Source of the DNA: Actinophytocola oryzae | GTDB taxonomy: Bacteria; Actinomycetota; Actinomycetes; Mycobacteriales; Pseudonocardiaceae | DNA: 64,000 nucleotides | NCBI RefSeq assembly: GCF_004364325.1 | Contig: NZ_SOCP01000011.1 | Location: forward strand, 248,001-312,000 | Direction of reading: 5' to 3' | In this document: in pieces, positions 1 through 8,345 of the stretch | Layout: every line of letters begins with the position of its first letter | Position numbering within the stretch: position 1 is the first letter of the stretch | The notes under the pieces: generated by a model | What the model saw: the letters and a program-made list of their open reading frames with translations, nothing else | What the model was told of the DNA's origin: nothing | The model's database searches: none | Translations under genes and position numbers: made by a program

Positions 1-979
1 GCGCCGTCGCCGACGCGTCGACCTGGTTCGCGAAGCCCGCCGCCTGGCCGGTCACCCGCACCAGCTCCTGGTAGCCGGGGTCGGCCTGCAGCTCGGGATG
101 TGCCTGTCCCACCGCGGTCACCCGGCTCTGCACCGAGTCGGCGCCGCCAGCCACGGTGTCGGCCGTCTGCGCGGCCGCGCCGGCCAGTGAGTCCGCCGCC
201 GACGCCGCGGTAGCCGCGTCCTGGGTGAAGGACGGCAGCGCGTCCGCGATCGTGTTCGCGGCGGGCACCACCACGTTGGCGATCGCCGAGACGCCGTCGG
301 AGACCTGTTGTGCGCCGGGCGCGAGCTCGTCCGCGCCAGCCTTCAGGTCACCGATGCCGCTCGCCAGGGTCGCGCTGCCCTGCTCGGCGGTCGCGGCGCC
401 GTCCCGCAGCTGTCCGGCTCCGTCGGCGGCCTGGTGGATGCCGGCACGCAGGCTCTCGAGGTTGTCGAACACCGACTGGAAGTACGCGCTGACGGCCGCC
501 GCGCTGATCTTGTTCTCCAGGGACGCCTGCACGGTCTGCGCCATCTTGCCGACGATGTAGCCGTTGGCGTCGTCGAGCGTGATCAGCATGCGGGCACGCT
601 GGGGTGTCGCCTCCGCGCCGCTCGCGAGCTTGCGGGAGAAGTCTCGGGGCACGGAGATCTGGAAGTAGTAGTCGGTGTCGTGCACGCCGCGGGCCGCCTC
701 CGCGCGGTCGACGAAGTGCCAGTCGAAGATCCGGTCCTTCCTCAGCTCGTCCACGAAGAGCTTCCCGGCGTCGACCTGCTGGCCGTTGACCGTGACGGCG
801 CGGTCCTCGTTCACCACCGCGACCGGGATCTGGTCGAGCCTGCCGTACGGGTCCCAGTTGGACCACAGGTACAGCCCGCCGTACAGCAGCGGCACCAGCA
901 CGACGAACGCGAGCGCCAGACGCTGCAGTGGGGTGCGGAACCGCTTGATCTCGAACCAGGCCAACCTAAACGGCGCCAC
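1..979 (-). CDS. YhgE/Pip-type membrane protein, partial (C-terminus outside window)
   Basis: About 326 N-terminal residues are visible; the frame runs off the left edge. The protein begins MAPFRLAWFEIKRFRT from a GTG and has a transmembrane helix at about residues 20-42 (LALAFVVLVPLLYGGLY). A large extracytoplasmic part follows, rich in Ala, Gly, Gln and Asp with a heptad-like GAxQLRDGAATAEQG pattern. This is the arrangement of YhgE/Pip (phage infection protein-like) proteins, which have one N-terminal helix, a long coiled ectodomain and a C-terminal ABC-2 membrane part. The start overlaps the stop of the ATPase gene by 14 bp, so the two are probably co-translated as an ABC-type exporter whose substrate is unknown. 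The family call is firm; the function is not known. Confidence 0.8.
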   Translation of the reverse strand, partial: MAPFRLAWFEIKRFRTPLQRLALAFVVLVPLLYGGLYLWSNWDPYGRLDQIPVAVVNEDRAVTVNGQQVDAGKLFVDELRKDRIFDWHFVDRAEAARGVHDTDYYFQISVPRDFSRKLASGAEATPQRARMLITLDDANGYIVGKMAQTVQASLENKISAAAVSAYFQSVFDNLESLRAGIHQAADGAGQLRDGAATAEQGSATLASGIGDLKAGADELAPGAQQVSDGVSAIANVVVPAANTIADALPSFTQDAATAASAADSLAGAAAQTADTVAGGADSVQSRVTAVGQAHPELQADPGYQELVRVTGQAAGFANQVDASATA

Positions 980-1580
980 TGAGGTCCCTTCCGAGGTCGC
1001 ACACGAGCACGCCGTCGGCGAGACCCGCGTCGGTCGTGCTCGACACGACGGTGATGCCGGCATCGGCGACGGCGGCCAGCGCGGCCCAGACGCGGCGTTG
1101 CTGTTCCTGGGTGGTGCGGGTGTCGACGTCGTCGAGCACGACGGCGGCCGGGCGGGCGGAGATGGCGAGCGCGAGGGCGAACAGCGTCGCGTCGTCCTGC
1201 GCGAGGTCGCCGACGACCGTGGTGCCGTCGAGGTCGACGCCGACGAGTTCCTCCGCCCAGCCGGGATCCGCGCCGCGGTGGAGCAGGCCGGCCTCGCGGC
1301 GGTGGTCGCCGACGGTCAGGTCCGGGTCCAGCTCGACGGCGCCGGTGGCACGGGCGACCGTGACCTCGCGGCGGAGGGCCGATCGGCTGGTGGCGTCGCC
1401 GACACGCAGCTCGCCCGCGGTCGGGCGCGCGCGGCCGGCGAGGGTGAGGAGGAGCATGGTGCGGCCACTGCCTGCCGGTCCGGCGACGGCGGCCACGGAG
1501 CCCGGCGGCAGCGTGAGGTCGACGTCCCGGTACACCCAGCCCCGGCGGGTGCGCAGGCCCAAGCCCGTCGCCTCGATCAC
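966..1580 (-). CDS. ABC transporter ATP-binding protein
   Basis: A protein of 204 aa starting VIEATGLGLRT. The Walker A motif reads GPAGSGRTM, where Arg-Thr replaces the usual Lys-Ser/Thr. The Walker B region is AAVVLDDVD, with Asp where most ABC ATPases have Glu. The signature loop is also poor (VGDLAQDDATLFALA instead of LSGGQ). These degenerate motifs suggest weak or atypical ATP hydrolysis; the same is seen in some ATPases paired with YhgE/Pip proteins. The GTG at 1580 is chosen because GGGGAGG lies 6-7 nt upstream; the longer frame to 1709 would run through the intergenic operator and into the divergent TetR gene. It forms an operon with the membrane protein. Confidence 0.8.
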   Translation of the reverse strand: MIEATGLGLRTRRGWVYRDVDLTLPPGSVAAVAGPAGSGRTMLLLTLAGRARPTAGELRVGDATSRSALRREVTVARATGAVELDPDLTVGDHRREAGLLHRGADPGWAEELVGVDLDGTTVVGDLAQDDATLFALALAISARPAAVVLDDVDTRTTQEQQRRVWAALAAVADAGITVVSSTTDAGLADGVLVCDLGRDLSGAV

Positions 1581-1597
1581 ACGACCTCCCCAAAATA

Positions 1598-1626
1598 TAC
1601 ATTCCCGTATCCGATACGACAATGTA
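1598..1626. promoter_or_regulatory. 29-bp palindromic operator candidate between ABC and TetR genes
   Basis: Two nested inverted repeats share a centre at 1612. The outer arms are TACATT (1598-1603) and AATGTA (1621-1626); the inner arms are CGTATC (1606-1611) and GATACG (1613-1618). Twelve of fourteen base pairs match. It fills the 57-bp gap between the divergent starts at 1580 and 1638, the usual place for a TetR self-operator that also controls the transporter. Confidence 0.75.
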
Positions 1627-1637
1627 CTCTTGGGGGT

Positions 1638-2294
1638 ATGGGTCAGCCAGTTCAGACAGCGGAGAGCGCCGCCACCCGACCACTGTCCCGCAAACGGCGA
1701 CAGACGCAAGCCCGCTTACTGGATGCTGCCTTAGACGCGTTCGCGGAGCGAGGATTTCACGGCACTTCGGTCGAAGAAGTCTGTGAACGGGCGGGATTCA
1801 GCCGAGGTGCTTTCTACAGCAACTACTCCTCGAAGACGGAGCTGCTGATCGCCCTGTACTACCGCCAGTCGGAACGGGTGTTGGCGGCGCTGGACAAGTA
1901 CGCGCTACCCGCGGCGAGGACCGCGGACGGCGACTTCGCGACGATGGTCACCGAGACCCTGACGTCGGTGCCCCACGACCGGCGCTGGTTCCTCGTCAAC
2001 GCCGAGTTCGCCCTCCACGCCATCCGCAACCCGGCCGCGGGCGCGAGCTTCGCCGCGGCCCGCAACAAGACCCGGGCGATCTTCGCCAAGCACGTCACCG
2101 AGGTCGTCGAGCAGATGGGCCTCGAGCTGACCGTGTCCGCCGACGACCTCGCGCGCTGGCTGTTCGCCCTCAACGAGGGCGGCGTGACCCAGGCCTACGT
2201 CGAGCCGGACAAGCTCGCACCGCACGAACTGACCCGCCAGATGGCGCCAGTACTGCTCGCGGCCGTCACCCGCCCTGCGTCGACGCCTTCCTGA
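1638..2294 (+). CDS. TetR/AcrR family transcriptional regulator
   Basis: A protein of 218 aa. The N-terminal DNA-binding domain (about residues 20-70) is typical: RLLDAALDAFAERGFHGTSV, then VCERAGFSRGAFYSNYSSKTE, whose second helix and YxxYxSK loop are the TetR hallmark. The C-terminal helical ligand domain is not assignable to a known inducer. ATG 1638 is used because the region upstream is the divergent promoter. It faces the ABC/YhgE operon across the 29-bp palindrome, so it most likely represses both itself and that exporter. Confidence 0.9.
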   Translation: MGQPVQTAESAATRPLSRKRRQTQARLLDAALDAFAERGFHGTSVEEVCERAGFSRGAFYSNYSSKTELLIALYYRQSERVLAALDKYALPAARTADGDFATMVTETLTSVPHDRRWFLVNAEFALHAIRNPAAGASFAAARNKTRAIFAKHVTEVVEQMGLELTVSADDLARWLFALNEGGVTQAYVEPDKLAPHELTRQMAPVLLAAVTRPASTPS

Positions 2295-2327
2295 CCACCG
2301 GGTTCGCCGCCCCGATCGTGGACACCG

Positions 2328-2373
2328 CCTGGCCGGCACACATGGGAGCACAGCTCCGTGCGTGCCGGCCAGG
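2328..2373. terminator. Bidirectional hairpin between tetR and ileS
   Basis: Perfect 12-bp arms CCTGGCCGGCAC (2328-2339) and GTGCCGGCCAGG (2362-2373) enclose a 22-nt loop that holds a smaller GGAGC/GCTCC stem. It lies between the convergent tetR and ileS stops. Confidence 0.75.
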
Positions 2374-2378
2374 ATGAT

Positions 2379-5300
2379 CTAGGCCTTCGTGACCGTGACC
2401 TTCACGTCGACGCCGTCGCCTACCGTGCCTGCGAAGCCGTCGGTGGCGGGGCCGTAGGTGACCTCGTTCGCCAGGGTCTCGCCGGCCAGGAACTGTTCGT
2501 GCGGGCGCACGGCAGCCACTACCTCCTCGGGCGCCGACACCGTCACCGTGATGCGGTCGGCGACGTCGAGATCAGCGTCGCGGCGGGCCTGTTGGACCAC
2601 GCGGACCAGGTCGCGGGCCACGCCCTCGGCCTCCAGCTCCGGGGTGGTCTCCGTGTCCAGCACCACGAGCCCGGACGACGACGGCAGCTCGGCCGTCGCG
2701 CCCCTGTCCGTGGCCACCAGTCGCCGCTGGTACTCGCCGGGCAGTAGCTCGATGCCCGCCGCCACCACGGTCTCGCCGGACATGGTCCACTCGCCCGCCT
2801 TCACCGCGCGGATGACCTTCTGCGTGTCCGCACCGAGCCGGGGCCCGCTGGCCCGTGCGTTGACCACCAGCTCGAAGTGGCCGTGTGCCGCCACATCCGT
2901 GGTCAGCGTGACCTCCTTGACGTTCACCTCGTCGGCGACCAGGTCCGTGAACGGCTCCAGCAGGTCCGCGTCCGGCGCCGCGACCACCAGCGAGGCCAGC
3001 GGCAGCCGGACCCGCAGCTTGTTCGACTTCCGCAGCGCCAGCGCCGCCGAGCAGACCTGGCGAACCCGGTCCATCCCGCTCACCAGGGCCGCGTCCGACG
3101 GCAGCAGGTCGTCGCCCGGCCAGTCCACCAGGTGCACCGACCGCTCACCCGTGATGCCACGCCACACCGCCTCCGCCGTCAGCGGCAGCAGCGGCGCGAC
3201 CACCCGGGACACGACCTCCAGCACCGTGTGCAGCGTGTCGATCGCGTCCTGGTCACCCGCCCAGAAACGGTCACGCGACCGGCGGACGTACCAGTTGGTC
3301 AGCGCCTCCAGGTACTCCCGCACACCCGCACACGCACCGGACAGGTCCAGCACGTCCAGCGCCGCGCGGGTGTCGACCACCAGCTCCTGCGTCTTCGCCA
3401 GCACGTACCGGTCGAGCACGTGCTTCGAGTCGGTCCGCCACGTGCCCTCGACGCCCTCCGCGTTCGCGTACAGCGCCAGGAAGTACCACGTGTTCCACAG
3501 CGGCAGCACGGCCTGGCGCACGGCGTCGCGGATGCCGCGCTCGGTCACCACCAGGTCGCCGCCCCGCAGGATCGGCGACGACATCAGGAACCAGCGCATC
3601 GCATCCGAGCCGTCGCGGGCGAACACCTCGTTGACGTCCGGGTAGTTGCGCCGCGACTTGGACATCTTCTGCCCGTCGTCGCCGAGCACGATGCCGTGCG
3701 CGACGACGTTGCGGAACGCCGGGCGGTCGAACAGCGCCGTCGCCAGTACGTGCATGGTGTAGAACCAGCCACGCGTCTGGCCGTTGTACTCGACGATGAA
3801 GTCGCCGGGGTAGTGGTGCTCGAACCACTCGCGGTTGTCGAACGGGTAGTGCACCTGCGCGTACGGCATCGAGCCGGACTCGAACCAGCAGTCCAGCACC
3901 TCCGGGGTCCTGCGCATCGTCGACCGGCCGGTCGGATCGTCCGGGTTCGGGCGGGTCAGCTCGTCGATGTGCGGCCGGTGCAGGTCGGTCGGGCGCACGC
4001 CGAAGTCGCGCTCCAGCTCGTCCAGCGAGCCGTACACGTCCACCCGCGGGTACTCGGGGTTGTCCGACACCCACACCGGGATCGGGCTGCCCCAGAACCG
4101 GTTGCGGGAGATCGACCAGTCGCGGGCGTTCTCCAGCCACTTGCCGAACTGGCCGTCACGGACGTGGGCGGGCACCCAGTTGATCTGCTTGTTCAGCTCG
4201 ACCATCCGGTCGCGGAACTTGGTCACGGCCACGAACCACGACGTCACCGCGCGCTGGATCAGCGGGTTGCCGCAGCGCCAGCAGTGCGGGTAGGCGTGGT
4301 CGTAGGTCTCGTGGCGCAGCAGCTTCCCGTTGGCCTTGAGGTCCTTGATGATCTGGCCGTTGGCCTCGTTGAGGACGTGCATGCCCTGGTACGGCGGGAC
4401 GGTCGCGTCGAAGCGGCCGTGCGGGTCGACCGGCGTGACGGGTGTGATGCCCGCCGCGTCGGTGACGACCTTGTCCTCCTCACCGTAGGCGGGCGCGATG
4501 TGCACGACACCCGTGCCGTCCTCGGTGGTGACGTAGTCGGCGGCCAGGATCTGGTGCGCGTTCTCCGTGCCGACGAAGAAGTCGAACGGCGGCGTGTACT
4601 TGCGGCCCAGCAGCTCGCTGCCCTTGTAGCGGGCGACGACCGACGGGTTCTCCCCCAGCTCACGCGCGTACGCGGCGACGCGGGCCTCGGCGAGCAGGTA
4701 CTTCTCGCCGTTCGCCTCCACCGTCACGTAGTCGACCTCGGGGTGGACCGCCATCGCCAGGTTCGACGGCAGCGTCCACGGGGTCGTCGTCCAGATCAGC
4801 GCCAGCTCGCCGGTCTCGAGGCGCAGGCCGACCGTCACGGCCGGGTCCTGCCGGTCGCGGTAGGTGTCGTCCATCTTGGTCTCGGTGTTGGACAGCGGCG
4901 TCTCGCAACGCCAGCAGTACCAGAGGACGCGGTAGCCCTCGTATACCAAGCCCTTGTCCCACAGGGACTTGAACGCCCACATGACGCTTTCCATGAAGTC
5001 GAGATCGAGCGTCTTGTAGTCGTTGTCGAAGTCGACCCAGCGTGCCTGGCGGGTCACGTACTCGCGCCACTGCTGCGTGTACTGCAGCACGGAGGTCCGG
5101 CAGGCGTCGTTGAACGCGGCGACGCCCATCTCCTCGATCTCGGCCTTGGTCTTGATGCCGAGCTGCTGCTCGGCCTCCCACTCGGCGGGCAGGCCGTGGG
5201 TGTCCCAGCCGAACCGGCGTTCGACGTGCTTGCCGCGCATGGTCTGGTAGCGCGGGACGACGTCCTTGACGTAGCCGGTCAGCAGGTGGCCGTAGTGCGG

Positions 5301-5498
5301 CAGGCCGTTGGCGAAGGGCGGGCCGTCGTAGAAGACGAACTCGTTCGCGCCGTTCTCGCCGGCGGGGCGCGCTTCGATGGAGGCCTGGAACGTGTTGTCG
5401 GTGTTCCAGTAGTCGAGCACGGCCAGCTCGAGGTTCGGGAAGGACGGCTGGGAAGCCACGCCCTTGTCCGAGCCGAACTGCGCCTTGGGGTATGCCAT
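2379..5498 (-). CDS. ileS: Isoleucyl-tRNA synthetase
   Basis: A protein of 1039 aa, cytosolic. It charges tRNA-Ile with isoleucine using ATP. The class I HIGH-equivalent is PHYGHLL near residue 68, in the PPFANGLPHYGH context. The KMSKS loop is QKMSKSRRNYP at about residue 600. The editing (CP1) domain with the TTPWTLPSN signature lies between them. Length and the MSKSRRNYP context match the eukaryote-like IleS class that is common in Actinobacteria and linked in the literature to lower mupirocin sensitivity; I cannot test that here. The start follows AGGTAGGGA, which the upstream T-box can mask. It is the last gene of the dcw strand. Confidence 0.98.
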   Translation of the reverse strand: MAYPKAQFGSDKGVASQPSFPNLELAVLDYWNTDNTFQASIEARPAGENGANEFVFYDGPPFANGLPHYGHLLTGYVKDVVPRYQTMRGKHVERRFGWDTHGLPAEWEAEQQLGIKTKAEIEEMGVAAFNDACRTSVLQYTQQWREYVTRQARWVDFDNDYKTLDLDFMESVMWAFKSLWDKGLVYEGYRVLWYCWRCETPLSNTETKMDDTYRDRQDPAVTVGLRLETGELALIWTTTPWTLPSNLAMAVHPEVDYVTVEANGEKYLLAEARVAAYARELGENPSVVARYKGSELLGRKYTPPFDFFVGTENAHQILAADYVTTEDGTGVVHIAPAYGEEDKVVTDAAGITPVTPVDPHGRFDATVPPYQGMHVLNEANGQIIKDLKANGKLLRHETYDHAYPHCWRCGNPLIQRAVTSWFVAVTKFRDRMVELNKQINWVPAHVRDGQFGKWLENARDWSISRNRFWGSPIPVWVSDNPEYPRVDVYGSLDELERDFGVRPTDLHRPHIDELTRPNPDDPTGRSTMRRTPEVLDCWFESGSMPYAQVHYPFDNREWFEHHYPGDFIVEYNGQTRGWFYTMHVLATALFDRPAFRNVVAHGIVLGDDGQKMSKSRRNYPDVNEVFARDGSDAMRWFLMSSPILRGGDLVVTERGIRDAVRQAVLPLWNTWYFLALYANAEGVEGTWRTDSKHVLDRYVLAKTQELVVDTRAALDVLDLSGACAGVREYLEALTNWYVRRSRDRFWAGDQDAIDTLHTVLEVVSRVVAPLLPLTAEAVWRGITGERSVHLVDWPGDDLLPSDAALVSGMDRVRQVCSAALALRKSNKLRVRLPLASLVVAAPDADLLEPFTDLVADEVNVKEVTLTTDVAAHGHFELVVNARASGPRLGADTQKVIRAVKAGEWTMSGETVVAAGIELLPGEYQRRLVATDRGATAELPSSSGLVVLDTETTPELEAEGVARDLVRVVQQARRDADLDVADRITVTVSAPEEVVAAVRPHEQFLAGETLANEVTYGPATDGFAGTVGDGVDVKVTVTKA

Positions 5499-5499
5499 C

Positions 5500-5700
5500 G
5501 GTGGTCCCTACCTACGTCGTCTGTGCGTCTCCACACGGGGACGACGTAATGCCGCGGTACCACCCCGCTTGCCGGTGCGCGAGCACACCGACCGCTCGTT
5601 GGACGGCTGTCACGGGCCGCACCCGTCCGGTTCTAGTGAGGCCGAGGCCCGTTCTTCCGGAGGCTCACCGGTGATGGCCGGTTCAACGCCTGTACTTCAA
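5500..5700 (-). promoter_or_regulatory. T-box riboswitch (translational, short Stem I) upstream of ileS
   Basis: Read on the minus strand, the leader carries the T-box bulge sequence GGGTGGTACCGCGG at about 5553-5566. Upstream is a short Stem I with the specifier ATC (Ile) at 5675-5673, in the context GGCCATCACCGGTGAGCC. No intrinsic terminator precedes the gene. Instead the T-box segment GGTGGTACC (5564-5556) can pair, 8 of 9, with GGGACCACC (5508-5500) directly before the ATG, which would hide the ribosome binding site. An additional CGTCGT/ACGACG hairpin lies between. This is the layout of actinobacterial ileS T-boxes that act on translation: uncharged tRNA-Ile binding frees the ribosome binding site. 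Confidence 0.93.
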
Positions 5701-5723
5701 GGATGCCAGAGCTGGCAAGTGCC

Positions 5724-6425
5724 TTAACGCGCGGCCCGGTGTCTGGCCGCCAGCACCCCGTCCGGACCGCAGCGGGCGCAGGGGGTGAAGCCCAGCTGTC
5801 GTGCCTCGGAGACCGCTACCGGGATCGTCGGCCGGTTGGCCAGCCACACACACGTCGCCAGGTGGTAGCGGGGATGTTCGTCGACGACGCGTACCTCGGC
5901 ACTGAGGCCGGCGACCACCAGCAGGTCGCTCGCGTCGGTCGGCTCCTCCCCCGGCTCGCCGGCCAGGTCGAGGCTCTCGGGACCGGCGTCGGGCTTCTCG
6001 ACCGCCTCGGTCACGACGGTCCGCTCGTCCATCGGGCCGCCAGGCAGCTCTGCCTTCACCGGCGGCTCGAAGGCGAGGTTCGAGATCGGTTCGCGCTGGA
6101 TGTCCCTCGGCGGGAACTCCTTCGGCGGCTCGTCGAACTTGTCGAAGCCGTCATCGAAGTCGTCGAGGTCATCCAGGTCGTCGACCGGTGCGGGTTCCTC
6201 GCGACGTTGCCGCGAGCCACCCACCACGACCGACCGAGGCCGCATGGACTCGTCGGTGCCGGCCGCCTTGGCGCGCCTGCCCTTGAGCCAGTCCATGACG
6301 AGAAGCGTGGCCGCCACCACGCTCACGACGACGGAGATCCAGGCCCACAGCGTGTTGGCTGTGGTCAGCGCGCCGATGAGCAACCCGAAGGCCGCCAGCA
6401 CCAACGCCAGGACTATGTACAGCAC
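5724..6425 (-). CDS. Conserved membrane protein with acidic linker, function unknown
   Basis: A protein of 233 aa. Two hydrophobic helices open the protein (about residues 2-20 and 28-45: LYIVLALVLAAFGLLIGAL, then WISVVVSVVAATLLVMDWL). A basic patch and a strongly acidic, Asp-rich stretch follow (DDLDDLDDFDDGFDKFDE, about residues 82-99). The conserved C-terminal region of about 70 residues has the pattern RYHLATCVWLANRP then ARQLGFTPCARCGPD. The three spaced Cys and one His there (HxxxC and CxxC) look like a small metal- or redox-active site. It sits between wag31 and ileS, where many actinomycetes keep an uncharacterised membrane protein. An envelope or division role is only inferred from position. 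Confidence 0.85.
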   Translation of the reverse strand: MLYIVLALVLAAFGLLIGALTTANTLWAWISVVVSVVAATLLVMDWLKGRRAKAAGTDESMRPRSVVVGGSRQRREEPAPVDDLDDLDDFDDGFDKFDEPPKEFPPRDIQREPISNLAFEPPVKAELPGGPMDERTVVTEAVEKPDAGPESLDLAGEPGEEPTDASDLLVVAGLSAEVRVVDEHPRYHLATCVWLANRPTIPVAVSEARQLGFTPCARCGPDGVLAARHRAAR

Positions 6426-6448
6426 TGATCAGGTGTGACTACGCAGCG

Positions 6449-7273
6449 TCAGCCGGCTTCGGCGGCTCGTGGACCGAAGGCATAGCCCTGTCCCGACCTG
6501 CCGCCGTCCGACGAACCGGTGGTCGGCGCCGCGGACCCGCGGTCACCGAGTTCTCGAAGACTCGACTCGAGGAACGTCTTCAACCTGGTGCGGTACTCCC
6601 GCTCGAACGTACGCAGCTCGTCGATCTTCTTCTCGAGCGCCGTCCGTTCCGCCTGCACCTGCCCCAGCACCTCGGCGTGCTGCCGTTGCGCCTCGCGCTC
6701 GAGGGTCGTCGCCTTGTCACGGGCGGACCTTTCGAGCGTCTCGGAACGCGTGCGCGCGTCGTTGAGCATCGTCTCGGCACGCGTGCGCGCCTCGTTGATC
6801 ATCGTGTCCGACTTGGTACGGGCCTCGGACAGGAGTTGCTCGGCCTTCGTGCGCGCCTCCGCGAGCATGCCGTCCGACTCGGCTTTCGCCTCGCCGGTCA
6901 GGCGGTCCGCCATCTCCTGGGCAAGACCCAGGACCTTGGCGGCCTGCACGTGATGGTCACCACCCGTGGCTCCCGGCGACGTCTGTTCCAGTGCGCTGGG
7001 CGGCGGCACCGGGGTGAGCCGTCGCTCCTGGACCACCGGCTGTGGCACGGGTGCGTGTGTACGCGCCTCCTCGATGTCGGCGCGTGCCGACTCGAGCTGG
7101 GCGTCGAGCTGCTCGACCTGCGCACGCAGGTCGTTGTTCTCCTCGATCAGGCGGGAGAGCTCAACCTCGACCAGGTCAAGGAAAGCGTCCACCTCGTCCT
7201 CGTTGTAGCCCCGCTTGCCAATAGGAGGCTTGCTGAACGCGACGTTGTGCACGTCAGCGGGGGTCAACGACAT
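6449..7273 (-). CDS. wag31: DivIVA-family polar growth protein Wag31
   Basis: A protein of 274 aa. The N-terminal lipid-binding segment MSLTPADVHNVAFSKPPIGKRGYNEDEVDAFLD is the DivIVA signature (Pfam DivIVA), with Phe and Arg at the curvature-sensing tip. A first coiled coil (about 30-70) is followed by a Pro/Gln-rich linker (about 70-110). A second, long coiled coil (about 115-250) contains a series of EARTKxxxxxxEART repeats about ten residues long, then a short Gly/Ser tail. It marks cell poles and recruits wall-building enzymes in mycobacteria and streptomycetes. It is placed at the end of the dcw cluster after yggT, as in other Actinobacteria. Confidence 0.95.
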   Translation of the reverse strand: MSLTPADVHNVAFSKPPIGKRGYNEDEVDAFLDLVEVELSRLIEENNDLRAQVEQLDAQLESARADIEEARTHAPVPQPVVQERRLTPVPPPSALEQTSPGATGGDHHVQAAKVLGLAQEMADRLTGEAKAESDGMLAEARTKAEQLLSEARTKSDTMINEARTRAETMLNDARTRSETLERSARDKATTLEREAQRQHAEVLGQVQAERTALEKKIDELRTFEREYRTRLKTFLESSLRELGDRGSAAPTTGSSDGGRSGQGYAFGPRAAEAG

Positions 7274-7320
7274 CTGATCACCTCACGCACTCTCATGGCT
7301 ACTTCCATCCGGCGTCCCCG

Positions 7321-7599
7321 TCACCAGACGATCTGCATCGCGATGAACACAACCAACAACAGAACGGTAACGGATACGTCTAGCCTGATGCCTCCGATGT
7401 TCACGTTCGGGATCAGTCGCCGAACCAAGCGCACCGGGGGGTCGGTCACTGTGTAGATGGTTTCAAGGATTACCGCAACCCCGCCACCTGGATGCCACTC
7501 CCTGGAGAAGGACCGAACCATCTCCACCACGACGCGCGCGGTCAGGAACAGCATGAAGGCGAAGAGTACCCAACCCGCGAGCAGCCACACGACATCCAC
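7321..7599 (-). CDS. YggT family membrane protein
   Basis: A protein of 92 aa with two transmembrane segments: about residues 5-27 (WLLAGWVLFAFMLFLTARVVV) and about 70-90 (DVSVTVLLLVVFIAMQIV). Between them is the conserved ILETIYTVTDPPVRLVRRLIP segment typical of YggT/YlmG proteins. The GTG at 7599 starts the frame. The family lies beside sepF and divIVA in most Gram-positives and cyanobacteria and is tied to division or nucleoid/membrane organisation without a defined biochemical role. It is 20 bp downstream of sepF, so co-transcription is likely. Confidence 0.92.
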   Translation of the reverse strand: MDVVWLLAGWVLFAFMLFLTARVVVEMVRSFSREWHPGGGVAVILETIYTVTDPPVRLVRRLIPNVNIGGIRLDVSVTVLLLVVFIAMQIVW

Positions 7600-7618
7600 G
7601 TGACAACTCTGCCATCAG

Positions 7619-8308
7619 TCAGCTTCGGTTGAGAAACCCGCCCTCCGCAATCCGTCGTTTGTCCTCCGCCGTGGGGTCCTGGTTCGGCGGTGAGATCAAG
7701 AACACCTTGTTCGTGACCTTGTCCATCGAGCCCCGGAGGGCGAACACCAGCCCGGCCGCGAAGTCGACCAGGCGACGTGCGTCCGAGTCGTCCAGCTCGG
7801 TGAGGTTCATGATCACCGGGGTGCCGTCCCGGTAGTGCTCACCGATGGTGCGGGCGTCGGTGAAGCTCGCCGGGTGCAGGGTCACGATCCGGCCCATCGG
7901 GTAGCCTCCGGCACTCGGCTTGGCCGCCGTGGACTGGGACGGGGAGGGGACTGGGGACGGCAGGGGGCGAGGCGGCTCGCGACGGGGCTCCATGGCGAGC
8001 GCGCCCTGCACCGGCGCATCCGCCGACCAGGGCGGACGCGGCCGCGCGGCAGGTCGGCCGGGGAAGTCGGCACGCGCGACCGGCTCCGGCTCGAAGCGGT
8101 CGTCCTCGTAGCGGGCGGGGCCTCGGCGGCCGACACGCTCCGCGTAGGGGTCGTACTCGTCCTCGCCGACGGGGTACTCTGCCCGCCGGTAGGCACCCCG
8201 GTACTCGCCTCGGTCGTCGTATTCGTCGAGGTCATCGAGGTCGTAACCGTCGTACTCGTCGGCGGGGACCATGCCGAAGTAGGCCTTCAGCTTCTGAAGC
8301 GTGCCCAT
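7619..8308 (-). CDS. sepF: Cell division protein SepF
   Basis: A protein of 229 aa. The N-terminal amphipathic membrane anchor reads MGTLQKLKAYFGM. A long acidic, Tyr- and Asp-rich disordered linker (about 15-130) follows. The C-terminal SepF domain (about 140-222) contains IVTLHPASFTDARTIGEHYRDG, VIMNLTEL and a FLISPP motif. SepF binds the FtsZ C-terminal peptide and tethers the Z-ring to the membrane; Actinobacteria lack FtsA, so it is normally essential. It is expressed with yggS and pgeF just downstream of ftsZ. Confidence 0.96.
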   Translation of the reverse strand: MGTLQKLKAYFGMVPADEYDGYDLDDLDEYDDRGEYRGAYRRAEYPVGEDEYDPYAERVGRRGPARYEDDRFEPEPVARADFPGRPAARPRPPWSADAPVQGALAMEPRREPPRPLPSPVPSPSQSTAAKPSAGGYPMGRIVTLHPASFTDARTIGEHYRDGTPVIMNLTELDDSDARRLVDFAAGLVFALRGSMDKVTNKVFLISPPNQDPTAEDKRRIAEGGFLNRS

Positions 8309-8345
8309 ACCCCTGCCCCTCGCCCATTTGGAAGACCGAAACGTG

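Noticed and set aside
2877..5549. 890-codon plus-strand frame opposite ileS
   Set aside because: Antisense shadow in GC-rich DNA: His/Arg/Val-rich, no domains, fully covered by ileS.
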